DNA of 7,190 bases from Bacteroidales bacterium (lineage in GTDB: Bacteria; Bacteroidota; Bacteroidia; Bacteroidales; GCA-2748055), in NCBI GenBank assembly GCA_024763595.1, contig JANTFK010000163.1:1-7190 (forward strand), in the 5' to 3' direction. Below, in pieces: positions 1 through 6,513 of the stretch (positions are counted from its first letter, which is position 1; every line of letters starts with the position of its first letter). A program made the translations under genes and the position numbers. Under the pieces are notes generated by a model. That model searched no databases and was not told where the DNA came from. It was given only the letters and a program-made list of their open reading frames with translations.

Positions 1-1
1 T

Positions 2-1411
2 TACACAGAAGCCAGAAAGGGGGATGTGATTGCCAGGATCTCCAGTGATGTGCAGGAGATCGAAACCTCAATCATGAGCTCCCTGCAGATGCTCTTCCGG
101 GATCCCATCACGATCATCATTTATATGATTATTCTCTTCTCCATCAGTTTTAAACTGACACTCTTTGTGGTGCTGATCCTGCCCCTGGCAGGTTTTTTGA
201 TTGGACGCATAGCACGCAGCCTCAGGAAAACCTCTTTCATGGGGCAGCAACAACTTGGCGAATTACTGGCCCTGCTGGAAGAGACACTGTCCGGATTGAG
301 GATCATCAAGGCATTCAATGGTGAAGACAAAATGAAAAAGAAGTTTTTTGACACCAATAACCGTTTTGCCCTGCTGTTCCGGAAGGTGATCCGGAGAAGA
401 TACCTGGCAAGCCCGGTCAGTGAGTTTCTGGGCACCATTGTACTGATGATCATTATGGCTTACGGAGGGTCACTGGTACTTTCCGGGGAGAGCAACATGA
501 CCGGAGAGAACCTGATTCTCTTCCTGATTATTTTCAGCCAGGTGATCACCCCGGCCAAGGTATTTACCACTGCCTGGTTCAACATACAGAAGGGGATGGC
601 ATCGGTCGACCGTGTGGACCAGCTGTTGCTGGCCGATGATAAAATAGTGGAAAAAACGGAGCCGGTGGAGGTGGATGGCTTCAGGGATTCCATCGAATAC
701 CGGAATGTCTCTTTTAAATATGATAAGGAGTATGTACTGAAAGATATCTCCTTTACCATCAAAAAGGGACAGACCATCGCACTGGTAGGGAAGTCGGGAT
801 CGGGAAAATCCACACTGGTGGATCTGCTCCCCAGGTTCATGGACGCGAGTGAGGGGACGATCTTAATAGATGGGATCCCGGTAACTGATTTCCGGATAAA
901 GTCTCTCAGAACCCTGATGGGTATTGTAAGTCAGCAATCGATCCTGTTCAATGATACTTTCCGGAACAACATTGCCTTTGGCAGCAATGGTGCCGGGAAC
1001 GACGAGCAGATCATCGGTGCAGCCAGGGTGGCCAATGCCCATGATTTCATTGTGGAGACGGAGCAAGGGTACGACGAGGGTGTGGGTGAAGGCGGAGGGA
1101 AGCTGAGCGGGGGCCAGAAGCAGCGGATCAGCATTGCCCGTGCTGTGATGGCCAATCCGCCCATCCTGATCCTGGATGAAGCCACATCAGCACTGGACAC
1201 TGAGTCGGAGCGACTGGTACAGGATGCCATTATCAAATTGATGCAGAATCGTACGTCCATTGTGATTGCTCACAGGCTCTCTACCATCAAGCATGCGGAC
1301 CTGATCCTGGTGATCGATGGGGGCCGGATCGTTGAGCGGGGCAGTCACGATGAGTTGATCAGGAACAGGGAGGGCCTGTACAGTAAACTGCATGCTATGC
1401 AAATGTTTTAA
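2..1411 (+). CDS. MsbA-like ABC exporter, fused membrane and ATPase domains (5' end missing)
   Basis: Inner-membrane half-transporter of the MsbA/multidrug ABC type, expected to dimerise and flip lipids or export hydrophobic molecules using ATP. The reading frame is open from base 2, so 469 residues are visible. The family is usually about 600 aa, so roughly the first 130 residues (TM1-2) lie outside the window. The internal GTG at 26 is not the start. Visible residues about 35-50 and 52-68 are a membrane hairpin; about 143-160 and 170-185 are the last TM pair. The nucleotide-binding domain has Walker A GKSGSGKST (263-271), Q-loop Gln311, signature LSGGQ (368-372), Walker B ILILDE (388-393, catalytic Glu393) and H-loop His424. 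All catalytic residues are present, so the ATPase should be active. The glycosyltransferase gene follows after three bases, suggesting an envelope-glycolipid role. The substrate cannot be read from sequence. Confidence 0.96.
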   Translation, partial: YTEARKGDVIARISSDVQEIETSIMSSLQMLFRDPITIIIYMIILFSISFKLTLFVVLILPLAGFLIGRIARSLRKTSFMGQQQLGELLALLEETLSGLRIIKAFNGEDKMKKKFFDTNNRFALLFRKVIRRRYLASPVSEFLGTIVLMIIMAYGGSLVLSGESNMTGENLILFLIIFSQVITPAKVFTTAWFNIQKGMASVDRVDQLLLADDKIVEKTEPVEVDGFRDSIEYRNVSFKYDKEYVLKDISFTIKKGQTIALVGKSGSGKSTLVDLLPRFMDASEGTILIDGIPVTDFRIKSLRTLMGIVSQQSILFNDTFRNNIAFGSNGAGNDEQIIGAARVANAHDFIVETEQGYDEGVGEGGGKLSGGQKQRISIARAVMANPPILILDEATSALDTESERLVQDAIIKLMQNRTSIVIAHRLSTIKHADLILVIDGGRIVERGSHDELIRNREGLYSKLHAMQMF

Positions 1412-1414
1412 TCG

Positions 1415-2374
1415 ATGAAGATCAGCGGGTTCTCCATGGGCAGAAATGCCCTGAAGTTATACTATCCCATGCGGCAATCTGTTGAGTCGATCCTGCCCAT
1501 TGTGGATGAGTTTGTGATAGCCCTGGGCAACTCTGATGCGGATGACACCACACGCGCAGAACTGGAAGCCATTGACAGCGATAAGATCCGCATTGTGGAT
1601 ACTGTCTGGAATATTGAAAAATATCCGCGGGGCATGGAGCATGCACACCAGACCGATCTGGCCAGGGAGCACTGTTCGGGCGACTGGCTCTTTTACCTTC
1701 AATCGGATGAGGTAGTACATGAAAAAGACCTGGAGACCATTCTGAAACGTTGTGAGGAGCTGGTTGAGGATAAACAGGTAGAGGGTCTGATGTTTAATTA
1801 CCGTCACTTCTGGGGAGATTACGTACATGTTCAGGATGGACATTGCTGGTATCGCAGGGAGATCCGGGTCATCAGGAACGATCCTGAAATACACTCCTGG
1901 GAATCGGCCCAGTCATTCAGGCGGATTCCCGGTTTTGACGGGATCAGTTACCGTCAGCAGGAAGGTACGTATAAACTGAAGGTGGCCCGTGTGGATGCCG
2001 ATATCTTTCATTACGGCTGGGTCCGTCCGCCAGCTGTGATGCAGAGTAAGATCAAAGCATTCAGTATCAATCACAAGGGGAGGAAAAAGGTGGAGGAGCA
2101 GGAGGCTGCCCGTCAGTTTGACAGGGTGTTTGATTACGGCAATCTGTCAAAACTGACCCCATACACGGGGAGTCATCCGGCTGTGATGAAAACCTGGATA
2201 GATCAGTTTGACTGGAAGGACCAACTAAGGTTCTCAGGACCGGCACGCAGCCTGAATCCCATTATGTCGAAACATGACAGGACCCGGTACAGGTTGATCT
2301 CCTGGATAGAAAAACAGCTGTTAGGAGGGCGCAGGCTGGGAGAGTTCAGGAACTATATTCTTCTGAATCGGTGA
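1415..2374 (+). CDS. Glycosyltransferase family 2-like protein
   Basis: Predicted cytoplasmic sugar transferase of 319 aa with a GT-A-like N-terminal half. The opening (FSMGRNALKLYYP, from residue 6) followed by SILPIVDEFVIALG fits the first beta-alpha unit of GT2 enzymes that work on envelope glycans. The metal/nucleotide-sugar motif normally written DxD(E) appears as QSDE at residues 96-99, after the hydrophobic strand WLFYL, so the first Asp is Gln. A conserved-looking HYGWVRPP block lies at 199-206. The C-terminal third is basic and aromatic and could sit on the membrane; there is no TM segment. The ATG lies three bases after the ABC exporter stop with no clear Shine-Dalgarno sequence, so translation is probably coupled and the pair is one operon. 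A role in LPS core or another surface glycan is inferred from the neighbour. Acceptor and donor sugars are unknown. Confidence 0.88.
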   Translation: MKISGFSMGRNALKLYYPMRQSVESILPIVDEFVIALGNSDADDTTRAELEAIDSDKIRIVDTVWNIEKYPRGMEHAHQTDLAREHCSGDWLFYLQSDEVVHEKDLETILKRCEELVEDKQVEGLMFNYRHFWGDYVHVQDGHCWYRREIRVIRNDPEIHSWESAQSFRRIPGFDGISYRQQEGTYKLKVARVDADIFHYGWVRPPAVMQSKIKAFSINHKGRKKVEEQEAARQFDRVFDYGNLSKLTPYTGSHPAVMKTWIDQFDWKDQLRFSGPARSLNPIMSKHDRTRYRLISWIEKQLLGGRRLGEFRNYILLNR

Positions 2375-2638
2375 TTCATCATTCCCTCCCCCCGGATACT
2401 CATTGTCCTGGACTATGTATGATGTTCCGGGTGATCCTCCGGCGGCGTATGTCTGTGGTACTGTCCCATCTGTTGAACCGCTTTCATTTGAGGTAACGGA
2501 GGTAGCGATCACAGGAATGGAAGTGGCTGACAGAACGGAAGTTGCAGTTAAACCTTTTAAAAATTACGGCGGGAGTTTCTGAGATATGTCATGGGATATA
2601 AAATGATCTTTGTAAGATAAGCCGAATGCCTGAAAAAT
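2375..2638. other. Convergent intergenic gap with unresolved open frames
   Basis: This gap separates two genes that converge. On the + strand a frame is open from 2367 to the TGA at 2580-2582; its first ATG, at 2415, would give 55 aa, and 27 of those 55 codons begin with G, which is coding-like. The minus strand is also open over 2321-2563, with purine-rich first codon positions and a Ser/Thr/Gly-rich product that would run into the GT gene; it has only a GTG (2512) as a plausible start. Neither frame has a promoter or ribosome site, and neither resembles a family I know. It may be a decayed gene end or ordinary non-coding DNA. No strong terminator is visible. The best hairpin, ATCTT/AAGAT at 2606-2618, has only five A/T-rich pairs. 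Confidence 0.3.
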
Positions 2639-3115
2639 TCAACCCCCACTGATCAGTTTCCCGGAGCTGTTATACCGCTTTTTACCGGGCAGTTCCTCCC
2701 CTGCCTCATAGGTTACCTCCTCCATCAATTCGCCCGTTTTGTAGTAACGCTTTGTCACTCCATGTTTCCTGTTCTGGTAATAGCTGGTATGTTCATAGAT
2801 CTGGCCGTTTTTATAATACCAGATGGCCGGTCCGTGTTTCCTGCCATGTTCATAGGTTATCCTGGAATGTACTGTCTTTCCGTCTTCGTAATAATTCACC
2901 CTGACTCCATGCACGTATCCGTTTTCATCAACGGAACTGACACTTGAGATGGTCCCGTCATCCCGCTGTTTGGTCACTTTGCCGGATTGCGTTTTTTCCT
3001 TGTTCTCATTCGGTTGGGATGTGGAAACACAGGATGCTGTACCGGAGAAAAGTATGATGGTGAGTAGCAAATATATCAGATGCTGTACCGGTAAAAGGGG
3101 GAATGGAGATTTCAT
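2639..3115 (-). CDS. Lipoprotein with MORN_2 (YwqK-like) repeats
   Basis: Predicted exported lipoprotein of 158 aa. The N-terminus is a signal peptide with a hydrophobic core at about 13-23 (LIYLLLTIILF) and a loose lipobox TASC, giving lipidated Cys29. A polar linker rich in Asn, Lys, Ser and Glu follows. Residues about 66-158 hold three to four MORN_2-type repeats of 24-25 aa, each with a tyrosine-rich strand (YYEDGK, WYYKNGQ, RYYKTGE) and HG at 69-70, 94-95 and 118-119. The family is often labelled 'YwqK antitoxin', but no toxin gene lies nearby, so that label should not be read as function. I chose the ATG at 3115, not the TTG at 3139. The ATG gives a clean signal peptide and has AGGAAG nine bases upstream, while the TTG falls inside the promoter element. 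It is transcribed divergently from the PhzF gene. Its partner and role are unknown. Confidence 0.88.
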   Translation of the reverse strand: MKSPFPLLPVQHLIYLLLTIILFSGTASCVSTSQPNENKEKTQSGKVTKQRDDGTISSVSSVDENGYVHGVRVNYYEDGKTVHSRITYEHGRKHGPAIWYYKNGQIYEHTSYYQNRKHGVTKRYYKTGELMEEVTYEAGEELPGKKRYNSSGKLISGG

Positions 3116-3124
3116 GGGTTTCGT

Positions 3125-3130
3125 CTTCCT
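3125..3130 (-). promoter_or_regulatory. Shine-Dalgarno-like site deciding the lipoprotein start
   Basis: AGGAAG on the minus strand lies nine bases before the ATG at 3115. It favours that ATG over the upstream TTG. Such sites are uncommon at the other starts in this window. Confidence 0.45.
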
Positions 3131-3136
3131 GATGAA

Positions 3137-3144
3137 CAAATATA
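3137..3144 (-). promoter_or_regulatory. Bacteroidota -7 promoter element for the MORN lipoprotein
   Basis: On the minus strand this reads TATATTTG, an exact match to the TAnnTTTG consensus of Bacteroidota housekeeping promoters. It ends 21 bases before the ATG at 3115, which suits a short 5' leader. No TTTG -33 box is present at 19-21 bases upstream. That space is instead filled by a tandem repeat. Confidence 0.6.
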
Positions 3145-3150
3145 CTGGTT

Positions 3151-3170
3151 TCCCCGGATATCCCCGGATT
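3151..3170. repeat. Tandem 10-bp repeat with palindromic centre in divergent promoter region
   Basis: Two head-to-tail copies, TCCCCGGATA and TCCCCGGATT, differ only in the last base. Their junction makes the 8-bp palindrome GGATATCC (3156-3163). The block sits between the divergent lipoprotein and PhzF genes, just upstream of the minus-strand TATATTTG element. A regulator-binding site is a reasonable inference. No regulator gene is in the window. Confidence 0.4.
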
Positions 3171-3193
3171 TTGCGTATGATCTGCTATGGACT

Positions 3194-3224
3194 TTTGAAT
3201 TCTACGCTTCAATGCATACTTTTA
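3194..3224 (+). promoter_or_regulatory. Bacteroidota-type promoter for the PhzF gene (TTTG-N19-TACTTTTA)
   Basis: A TTTG box at 3194-3197, a 19-base spacer and TACTTTTA at 3217-3224 (one mismatch to TAnnTTTG) match the Bacteroidota promoter layout. The element ends four bases before the PhzF ATG at 3229. Transcription would therefore start at or next to the start codon and give a leaderless or nearly leaderless mRNA. Confidence 0.5.
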
Positions 3225-3228
3225 AAGG

Positions 3229-4014
3229 ATGAAACAGGTTATTTACCAGGTTGATGCATTTACACGGGAGCTTTACAAAGGAAATCCTGCCGCTGTTTGC
3301 ATAATGGCTGCATGGCCGGACAGGGAGATCATGCAGCATATTGCCAGTGAGAATAATCTTTCAGAGACGGCCTTTGCGGTACCGGTAAATGACCGGTATG
3401 AGATCCGGTGGTTTACCCCGCGGATGGAGGTAGAGCTTTGCGGCCATGCTACCCTGGCTGCAGCCCATGTTTTGTTCGGGCACCTGAATCATCCGTTCGA
3501 TCGAATTTATTTCGAATCGCTCCACAGCGGGACGCTGACGGTGGAGAGAAGCGGCGACTGGCTTATCCTCGATTTTCCAGCTGATTCACTGGAAGAAATG
3601 GCAGTACCGGAAATTATTATAACAGCTTTGCACAAAGCTCCGCTCAAAGCTTTCAGGGGTAAAACCGATTTCATGTTCGTTTTCGCCAGTCAGTATGAGA
3701 TCGAGTCTCTTCAACCCGATTTCGACCTGTTGGCCCGGGTGGGTGCAAGAGGTATCATTGTAACTGCCCTTGGGAATAAGTATGACTTTGTTTCACGCTT
3801 TTTTGCACCACGGGCAGGGATCAATGAGGACCCGGTTACAGGGTCGGCTCATACTGTGCTAATCCCTTACTGGTCAAAGCTGCTTGGAAAGAAAAAAATG
3901 ATGGCCCGGCAGTTGTCGGAAAGGGGAGGAGAACTGGTTTGTGAGATGCGCGGAAAACGGGTAAAAATCTCCGGACAGGCAGTCACCTATATGACCGGAG
4001 AGATAAACATCTGA
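3229..4014 (+). CDS. PhzF-family isomerase (phenazine biosynthesis-like)
   Basis: Cytoplasmic enzyme of 261 aa with the diaminopimelate-epimerase-like two-lobed fold of the PhzF family. The hallmarks are in place: VDAFTRELYKGNPAAV at residues 8-23, NNLSETAF with the predicted catalytic acid Glu46, CGHATLAAAH with His73 in the proton-handling pair, and EDPVTGSAH with Asp201. In true PhzF the glutamate drives the isomerisation of 2,3-dihydro-3-hydroxyanthranilate. No other phenazine gene (phzA/B, D, E, G) is here, so phenazine synthesis is not supported. Most genomic PhzF homologues have unknown substrates. The start is fixed by the family's usual beginning a few residues before VDAF. The length is at the short end for the family but both lobes seem complete. 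AAAGG directly touches the ATG, too close to act as a Shine-Dalgarno site. Confidence 0.95.
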   Translation: MKQVIYQVDAFTRELYKGNPAAVCIMAAWPDREIMQHIASENNLSETAFAVPVNDRYEIRWFTPRMEVELCGHATLAAAHVLFGHLNHPFDRIYFESLHSGTLTVERSGDWLILDFPADSLEEMAVPEIIITALHKAPLKAFRGKTDFMFVFASQYEIESLQPDFDLLARVGARGIIVTALGNKYDFVSRFFAPRAGINEDPVTGSAHTVLIPYWSKLLGKKKMMARQLSERGGELVCEMRGKRVKISGQAVTYMTGEINI

Positions 4015-4022
4015 TAATTTTG
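4015..4022 (+). promoter_or_regulatory. TAnnTTTG element upstream of the alpha/beta-hydrolase gene
   Basis: TAATTTTG matches the Bacteroidota -7 consensus exactly and starts on the base after the PhzF TGA. It lies 36 bases before the ATG at 4059, leaving room for a leader of about 30 bases. No TTTG is found 19-21 bases further upstream, so it may be weak. It suggests the hydrolase has its own promoter besides any read-through from PhzF. Confidence 0.45.
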
Positions 4023-4058
4023 TAAATTCGCCCATTTTAATTCATACTCCTGTTTATT

Positions 4059-4928
4059 ATGAGGTTTTCAGAAGACCGTATGGAAAAGCTGACCTGCAGT
4101 GATGGTGCTCAGCGCAATATTCACATTTGGGAAGCAAAAACAAACCGGGCCATATTCCTGATCATTCACGGGGTCATGGATCATGCGGGTAACTATGTTA
4201 CAACCGGACTATTTTTTAAAGAACACGGAATTACCACTGTGGCCCATGATCAGCGCGGACATGATCTGAGCGGGCCCGACCGCAGCAAAAATGTTTATAT
4301 CCCGCGTTTCGAAGTTTTCCTGGATGATATTGAATTGATGATCGCGTGGACAAAGGAACATTACCCGGGATTCCCTCTCTTTATCGTAGGGCATTCCATG
4401 GGAGGCCTGATTGCCACACATTTTGGGATAAGACGGCTGGAAGGAGATCCTCAGATCAGGGGTTTTATCCTCTCTTCTCCCTATTATGTAAACAAGGTAA
4501 AGGCATCCTGGATTGTAAAGAAATCGTCGGCTCTGCTTGCGCTGATCCTTCCAAAGTTAACCGTACCGCTGGAAGATTTTACGCAATATACCACACGCGA
4601 TGAAACAATCGTTAAGAGGCATTACCAGAATGCGCACGATGGTGTCAAGGCCAGCAGGGTATCGGTCCGTTGTGGAAATGAACTGCTTAAGGCCCAGCGA
4701 TGGGTTGCTGATAATATAGCAGCGTGGAGGCATCCCTTACTGGCAATTGTAGCCGGTAATGATAAGATCGCAGATGCCGGTGCTAACAGGAAACTGCTGG
4801 GGAAGATCGATCGGGAGCTGATCACCGAAGTGTATTACCCGGAGAATTATCATGAAAACTTCAATGAGCCGAACAGGGAAGAGGTTTATGCAAGGATGCT
4901 TGCGTGGGTGGAAGCACGGATTTCATAA
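4059..4928 (+). CDS. Alpha/beta-hydrolase, monoacylglycerol lipase/lysophospholipase type
   Basis: Serine hydrolase of 289 aa of the Hydrolase_4 group, expected to cut ester bonds of monoacylglycerols, lysophospholipids or similar acyl esters in the cytoplasm. It lacks a signal peptide. The oxyanion-hole motif IIHGVMDHAGNY and the following AHDQRGHDLS (beta4 region) are typical. The nucleophile elbow is GHSMGG with Ser113. The acid is probably Asp235 in AGNDKIAD, and the general base His265 in NYHENFNE. The triad is therefore complete and in the normal order. A lid or cap of mixed helices lies around residues 145-195. The ATG at 4059 is used; a second ATG at 4080 (residue 8) is possible, since neither has a Shine-Dalgarno sequence. 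The TAATTTTG element sits just upstream. Exact substrate is not readable; thioesterase or other esterase activity is an alternative. Confidence 0.92.
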   Translation: MRFSEDRMEKLTCSDGAQRNIHIWEAKTNRAIFLIIHGVMDHAGNYVTTGLFFKEHGITTVAHDQRGHDLSGPDRSKNVYIPRFEVFLDDIELMIAWTKEHYPGFPLFIVGHSMGGLIATHFGIRRLEGDPQIRGFILSSPYYVNKVKASWIVKKSSALLALILPKLTVPLEDFTQYTTRDETIVKRHYQNAHDGVKASRVSVRCGNELLKAQRWVADNIAAWRHPLLAIVAGNDKIADAGANRKLLGKIDRELITEVYYPENYHENFNEPNREEVYARMLAWVEARIS

Positions 4929-4933
4929 GATTA

Positions 4934-4965
4934 TTTGTGTTTGATACCGTTACGTCTTATATTTA
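4934..4965 (+). promoter_or_regulatory. Bacteroidota-type promoter (TTTG-N20-TATATTTA)
   Basis: TTTG at 4934-4937, a 20-base spacer and TATATTTA at 4958-4965 (one mismatch in the last base of TAnnTTTG). It ends 24 bases before the ATG at 4990. It probably drives the small protein and the lipoprotein gene behind it. Its presence is a main reason to accept the 66-aa frame as real. Confidence 0.55.
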
Positions 4966-4989
4966 GGATAGCAACCTTACCTGCACAAT

Positions 4990-5190
4990 ATGTATTATCT
5001 GATTGTTAGAAACCTGGGAGCTCCCCGATGCATCGACCGCAACGAGACCGATATTTATGAGGATGGTATGTCGTTTGAATGCACCCCGAACCTGGATTGT
5101 AACGCAAAGGGGGAGTTTGTGAAAGAGGTGGAGATCACCTGTACGGAGTACCCCGAAGATACTTTTGTAGCCATGGTATTCATGGATTAA
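4990..5190 (+). CDS. Small acidic four-cysteine protein, unknown function
   Basis: I do not recognise this 66-aa protein. It is strongly acidic (14 Asp/Glu against 5 Lys/Arg), has no signal peptide or membrane segment, and contains cysteines at 14, 31, 37 and 51. Their spacing (16, 5 and 13 residues between) does not match a common zinc ribbon or ferredoxin, so metal binding is only a possibility. Support for coding comes from a promoter 24 bases upstream, an ATG start, purine-rich first codon positions and tight packing before the lipoprotein gene, which begins 27 bases after the stop. No Shine-Dalgarno site is visible. The opposite strand has an 80-codon frame over nearly the same bases but with no promoter of its own. 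The pair probably shares one transcript with the lipoprotein gene; a functional link is inference. Confidence 0.65.
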   Translation: MYYLIVRNLGAPRCIDRNETDIYEDGMSFECTPNLDCNAKGEFVKEVEITCTEYPEDTFVAMVFMD

Positions 5191-5217
5191 CTCTCCCGAA
5201 ACCAAATAGATACGCTG

Positions 5218-6513
5218 ATGAAAAAGCTTTATTTCCTGCTTGTGGGATCCATGTTGCTGATCTTCCTTTCAGGATGTTCTACCTTGAAGCGGTTTAAATC
5301 TGCCCAATACATGGGTATTGACAATAGCCTGGTGGATGTGGCCCTGTTCGGTACACAGCTTCAGGAAGAGATGACTTCGGTTGAACAAAAGAACTTGTGG
5401 GGGCTGAGTGCCAATGCGCAGACTCAGCTGATCCGCATTATGCATGAAAGGTATCCGGATAACAGTCAGTTTATCGGTGCGATTAACAATGAATATTCAA
5501 ATCCAGGCTATCTTACCTCTCCCGGATACACCACAAAAGAACTTCGCATGGTATTCGGTATCAGTAAACGCAGGGACTATGCGATGTTGCATGAACCTGC
5601 GGGCAGATTCTCCCCGGCGGACCGGATTGAATACCTGAAGTTCAGTCTGGAGATTCCCTCCTCTTATAATCTGATGTTTAAGGAATGGAACAGGTTTGTT
5701 ACTGAATACGGGGAGATTGATCTTGCAGACGTGAGTTTCTCGCGCAACCTCGACCTGGAGGCAGAGCGAAAGGTCAACAAGGCCGGTGTGGGAGGGAAGC
5801 TATCTGTAAGCAGCCAGGAAAAACAGGAAATCCGGTCCCGCTACCTGAAGCTGAACGGCAGCATGAGCAAACACAGGATCTCTATCGAGGAGGAGGGGAC
5901 ACGTGAGATCGACCTTACAGGTAATGTAACTGCCGGGGTTGTCCTGGAATTTTCCGGGTTCCCTGAAAGGGTGGCTTTCCCGCTTTTTTCAGATACCGGT
6001 ACAGGAGGCAGCTCAGGAGAGGTAGCCGCATTACGCTTTGTGGATGTATTGGTTCCGGCCATGGAAGAAGCTCCGGATACCATCATGGCAAGATTAACGG
6101 TGGAATATATATACAGGCATGTAGCGTCCGGATGGAACACATTTGCAGAATGGGACGACCGGGTGGAATACTATTCGGGAAACCTGAAAAAACAGATTCC
6201 CCTTTTTACCAGGAAGGAGTTCCTCCCACCATTCTACTGCATCGGAACCGGTATGGAGGGAAAGGAGGTCCTGAAGGTCAGGCACAACCAGGGAAGGACA
6301 TACCTGCTTCAGTTTTCCAACTATAGCGATGCTTCCCGCTTCCTGGATTGGCTGGACGCCTGGTCCCGCAGGCAGGCTGAACCAGGAATGCCGGTTTTCG
6401 CAGGGGATCAGGAACTGATATATCAGGGAAAACCGCTGTTGCCGGGCCAGGTGGTATCAGATCAATTGAAAGTGATACCTGTTTTCAGCAACCTGATCTC
6501 TACGGGTTATTGA
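5218..6513 (+). CDS. Large lipoprotein of unknown function
   Basis: Predicted lipoprotein of 431 aa. The N-terminus is textbook: MKK, a hydrophobic core (residues 4-17) and lipobox LSGC giving lipidated Cys20. The residues after it (STLKRFK) are basic, without the acidic stretch known as a surface-export signal in some Bacteroidota, so a periplasm-facing position is more likely; this is inference. Residues about 35-160 seem mainly helical, with many Arg, Tyr and Glu; about 165-260 alternate polar and hydrophobic residues as in beta-sheet, and include a Gly/Ser-rich stretch at about 259-266 (DTGTGGSS). The C-terminal 90 residues hold GRTYLLQFSNYSDASRFLDW, which could be a small alpha/beta unit. 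I know no family with these features. No promoter is seen in the 27 bases before it, so it is probably cotranscribed with the small four-cysteine gene. Its stop overlaps the convergent oxidoreductase gene. Confidence 0.92.
   Translation: MKKLYFLLVGSMLLIFLSGCSTLKRFKSAQYMGIDNSLVDVALFGTQLQEEMTSVEQKNLWGLSANAQTQLIRIMHERYPDNSQFIGAINNEYSNPGYLTSPGYTTKELRMVFGISKRRDYAMLHEPAGRFSPADRIEYLKFSLEIPSSYNLMFKEWNRFVTEYGEIDLADVSFSRNLDLEAERKVNKAGVGGKLSVSSQEKQEIRSRYLKLNGSMSKHRISIEEEGTREIDLTGNVTAGVVLEFSGFPERVAFPLFSDTGTGGSSGEVAALRFVDVLVPAMEEAPDTIMARLTVEYIYRHVASGWNTFAEWDDRVEYYSGNLKKQIPLFTRKEFLPPFYCIGTGMEGKEVLKVRHNQGRTYLLQFSNYSDASRFLDWLDAWSRRQAEPGMPVFAGDQELIYQGKPLLPGQVVSDQLKVIPVFSNLISTGY

Noticed and set aside
2391..2431. 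CCCGGA/TCCGGG inverted repeat after the glycosyltransferase as a terminator
   Set aside because: Six pairs around a 29-base loop with no T-tract.
2415..2582. 55-codon + strand frame as a confident gene
   Set aside because: It lacks a promoter or ribosome site and any known family, and the opposite strand is equally open; kept only as a finding.
2604..2612. TGATCTTTG as a + strand promoter
   Set aside because: It lacks the TA of TAnnTTTG at the right place, has no -33 box, and would point into the end of a convergent gene.
2606..2618. ATCTT/AAGAT hairpin as a terminator for the MORN lipoprotein
   Set aside because: Only five weak pairs with a three-base loop and no clean T-run; too weak to call.
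3137..3139. TTG as start of the MORN lipoprotein
   Set aside because: It lies inside the TATATTTG promoter element, and the ATG at 3115 has a Shine-Dalgarno site and a cleaner signal peptide.
3229..4014. Phenazine biosynthesis cluster
   Set aside because: Only a PhzF homologue is present; no other phz gene lies in the window, and most homologues are not phenazine enzymes.
4963..5205. 80-codon minus-strand frame opposite the small four-cysteine gene
   Set aside because: No promoter is visible for it, and the + strand frame has a promoter, an ATG and better operon context.
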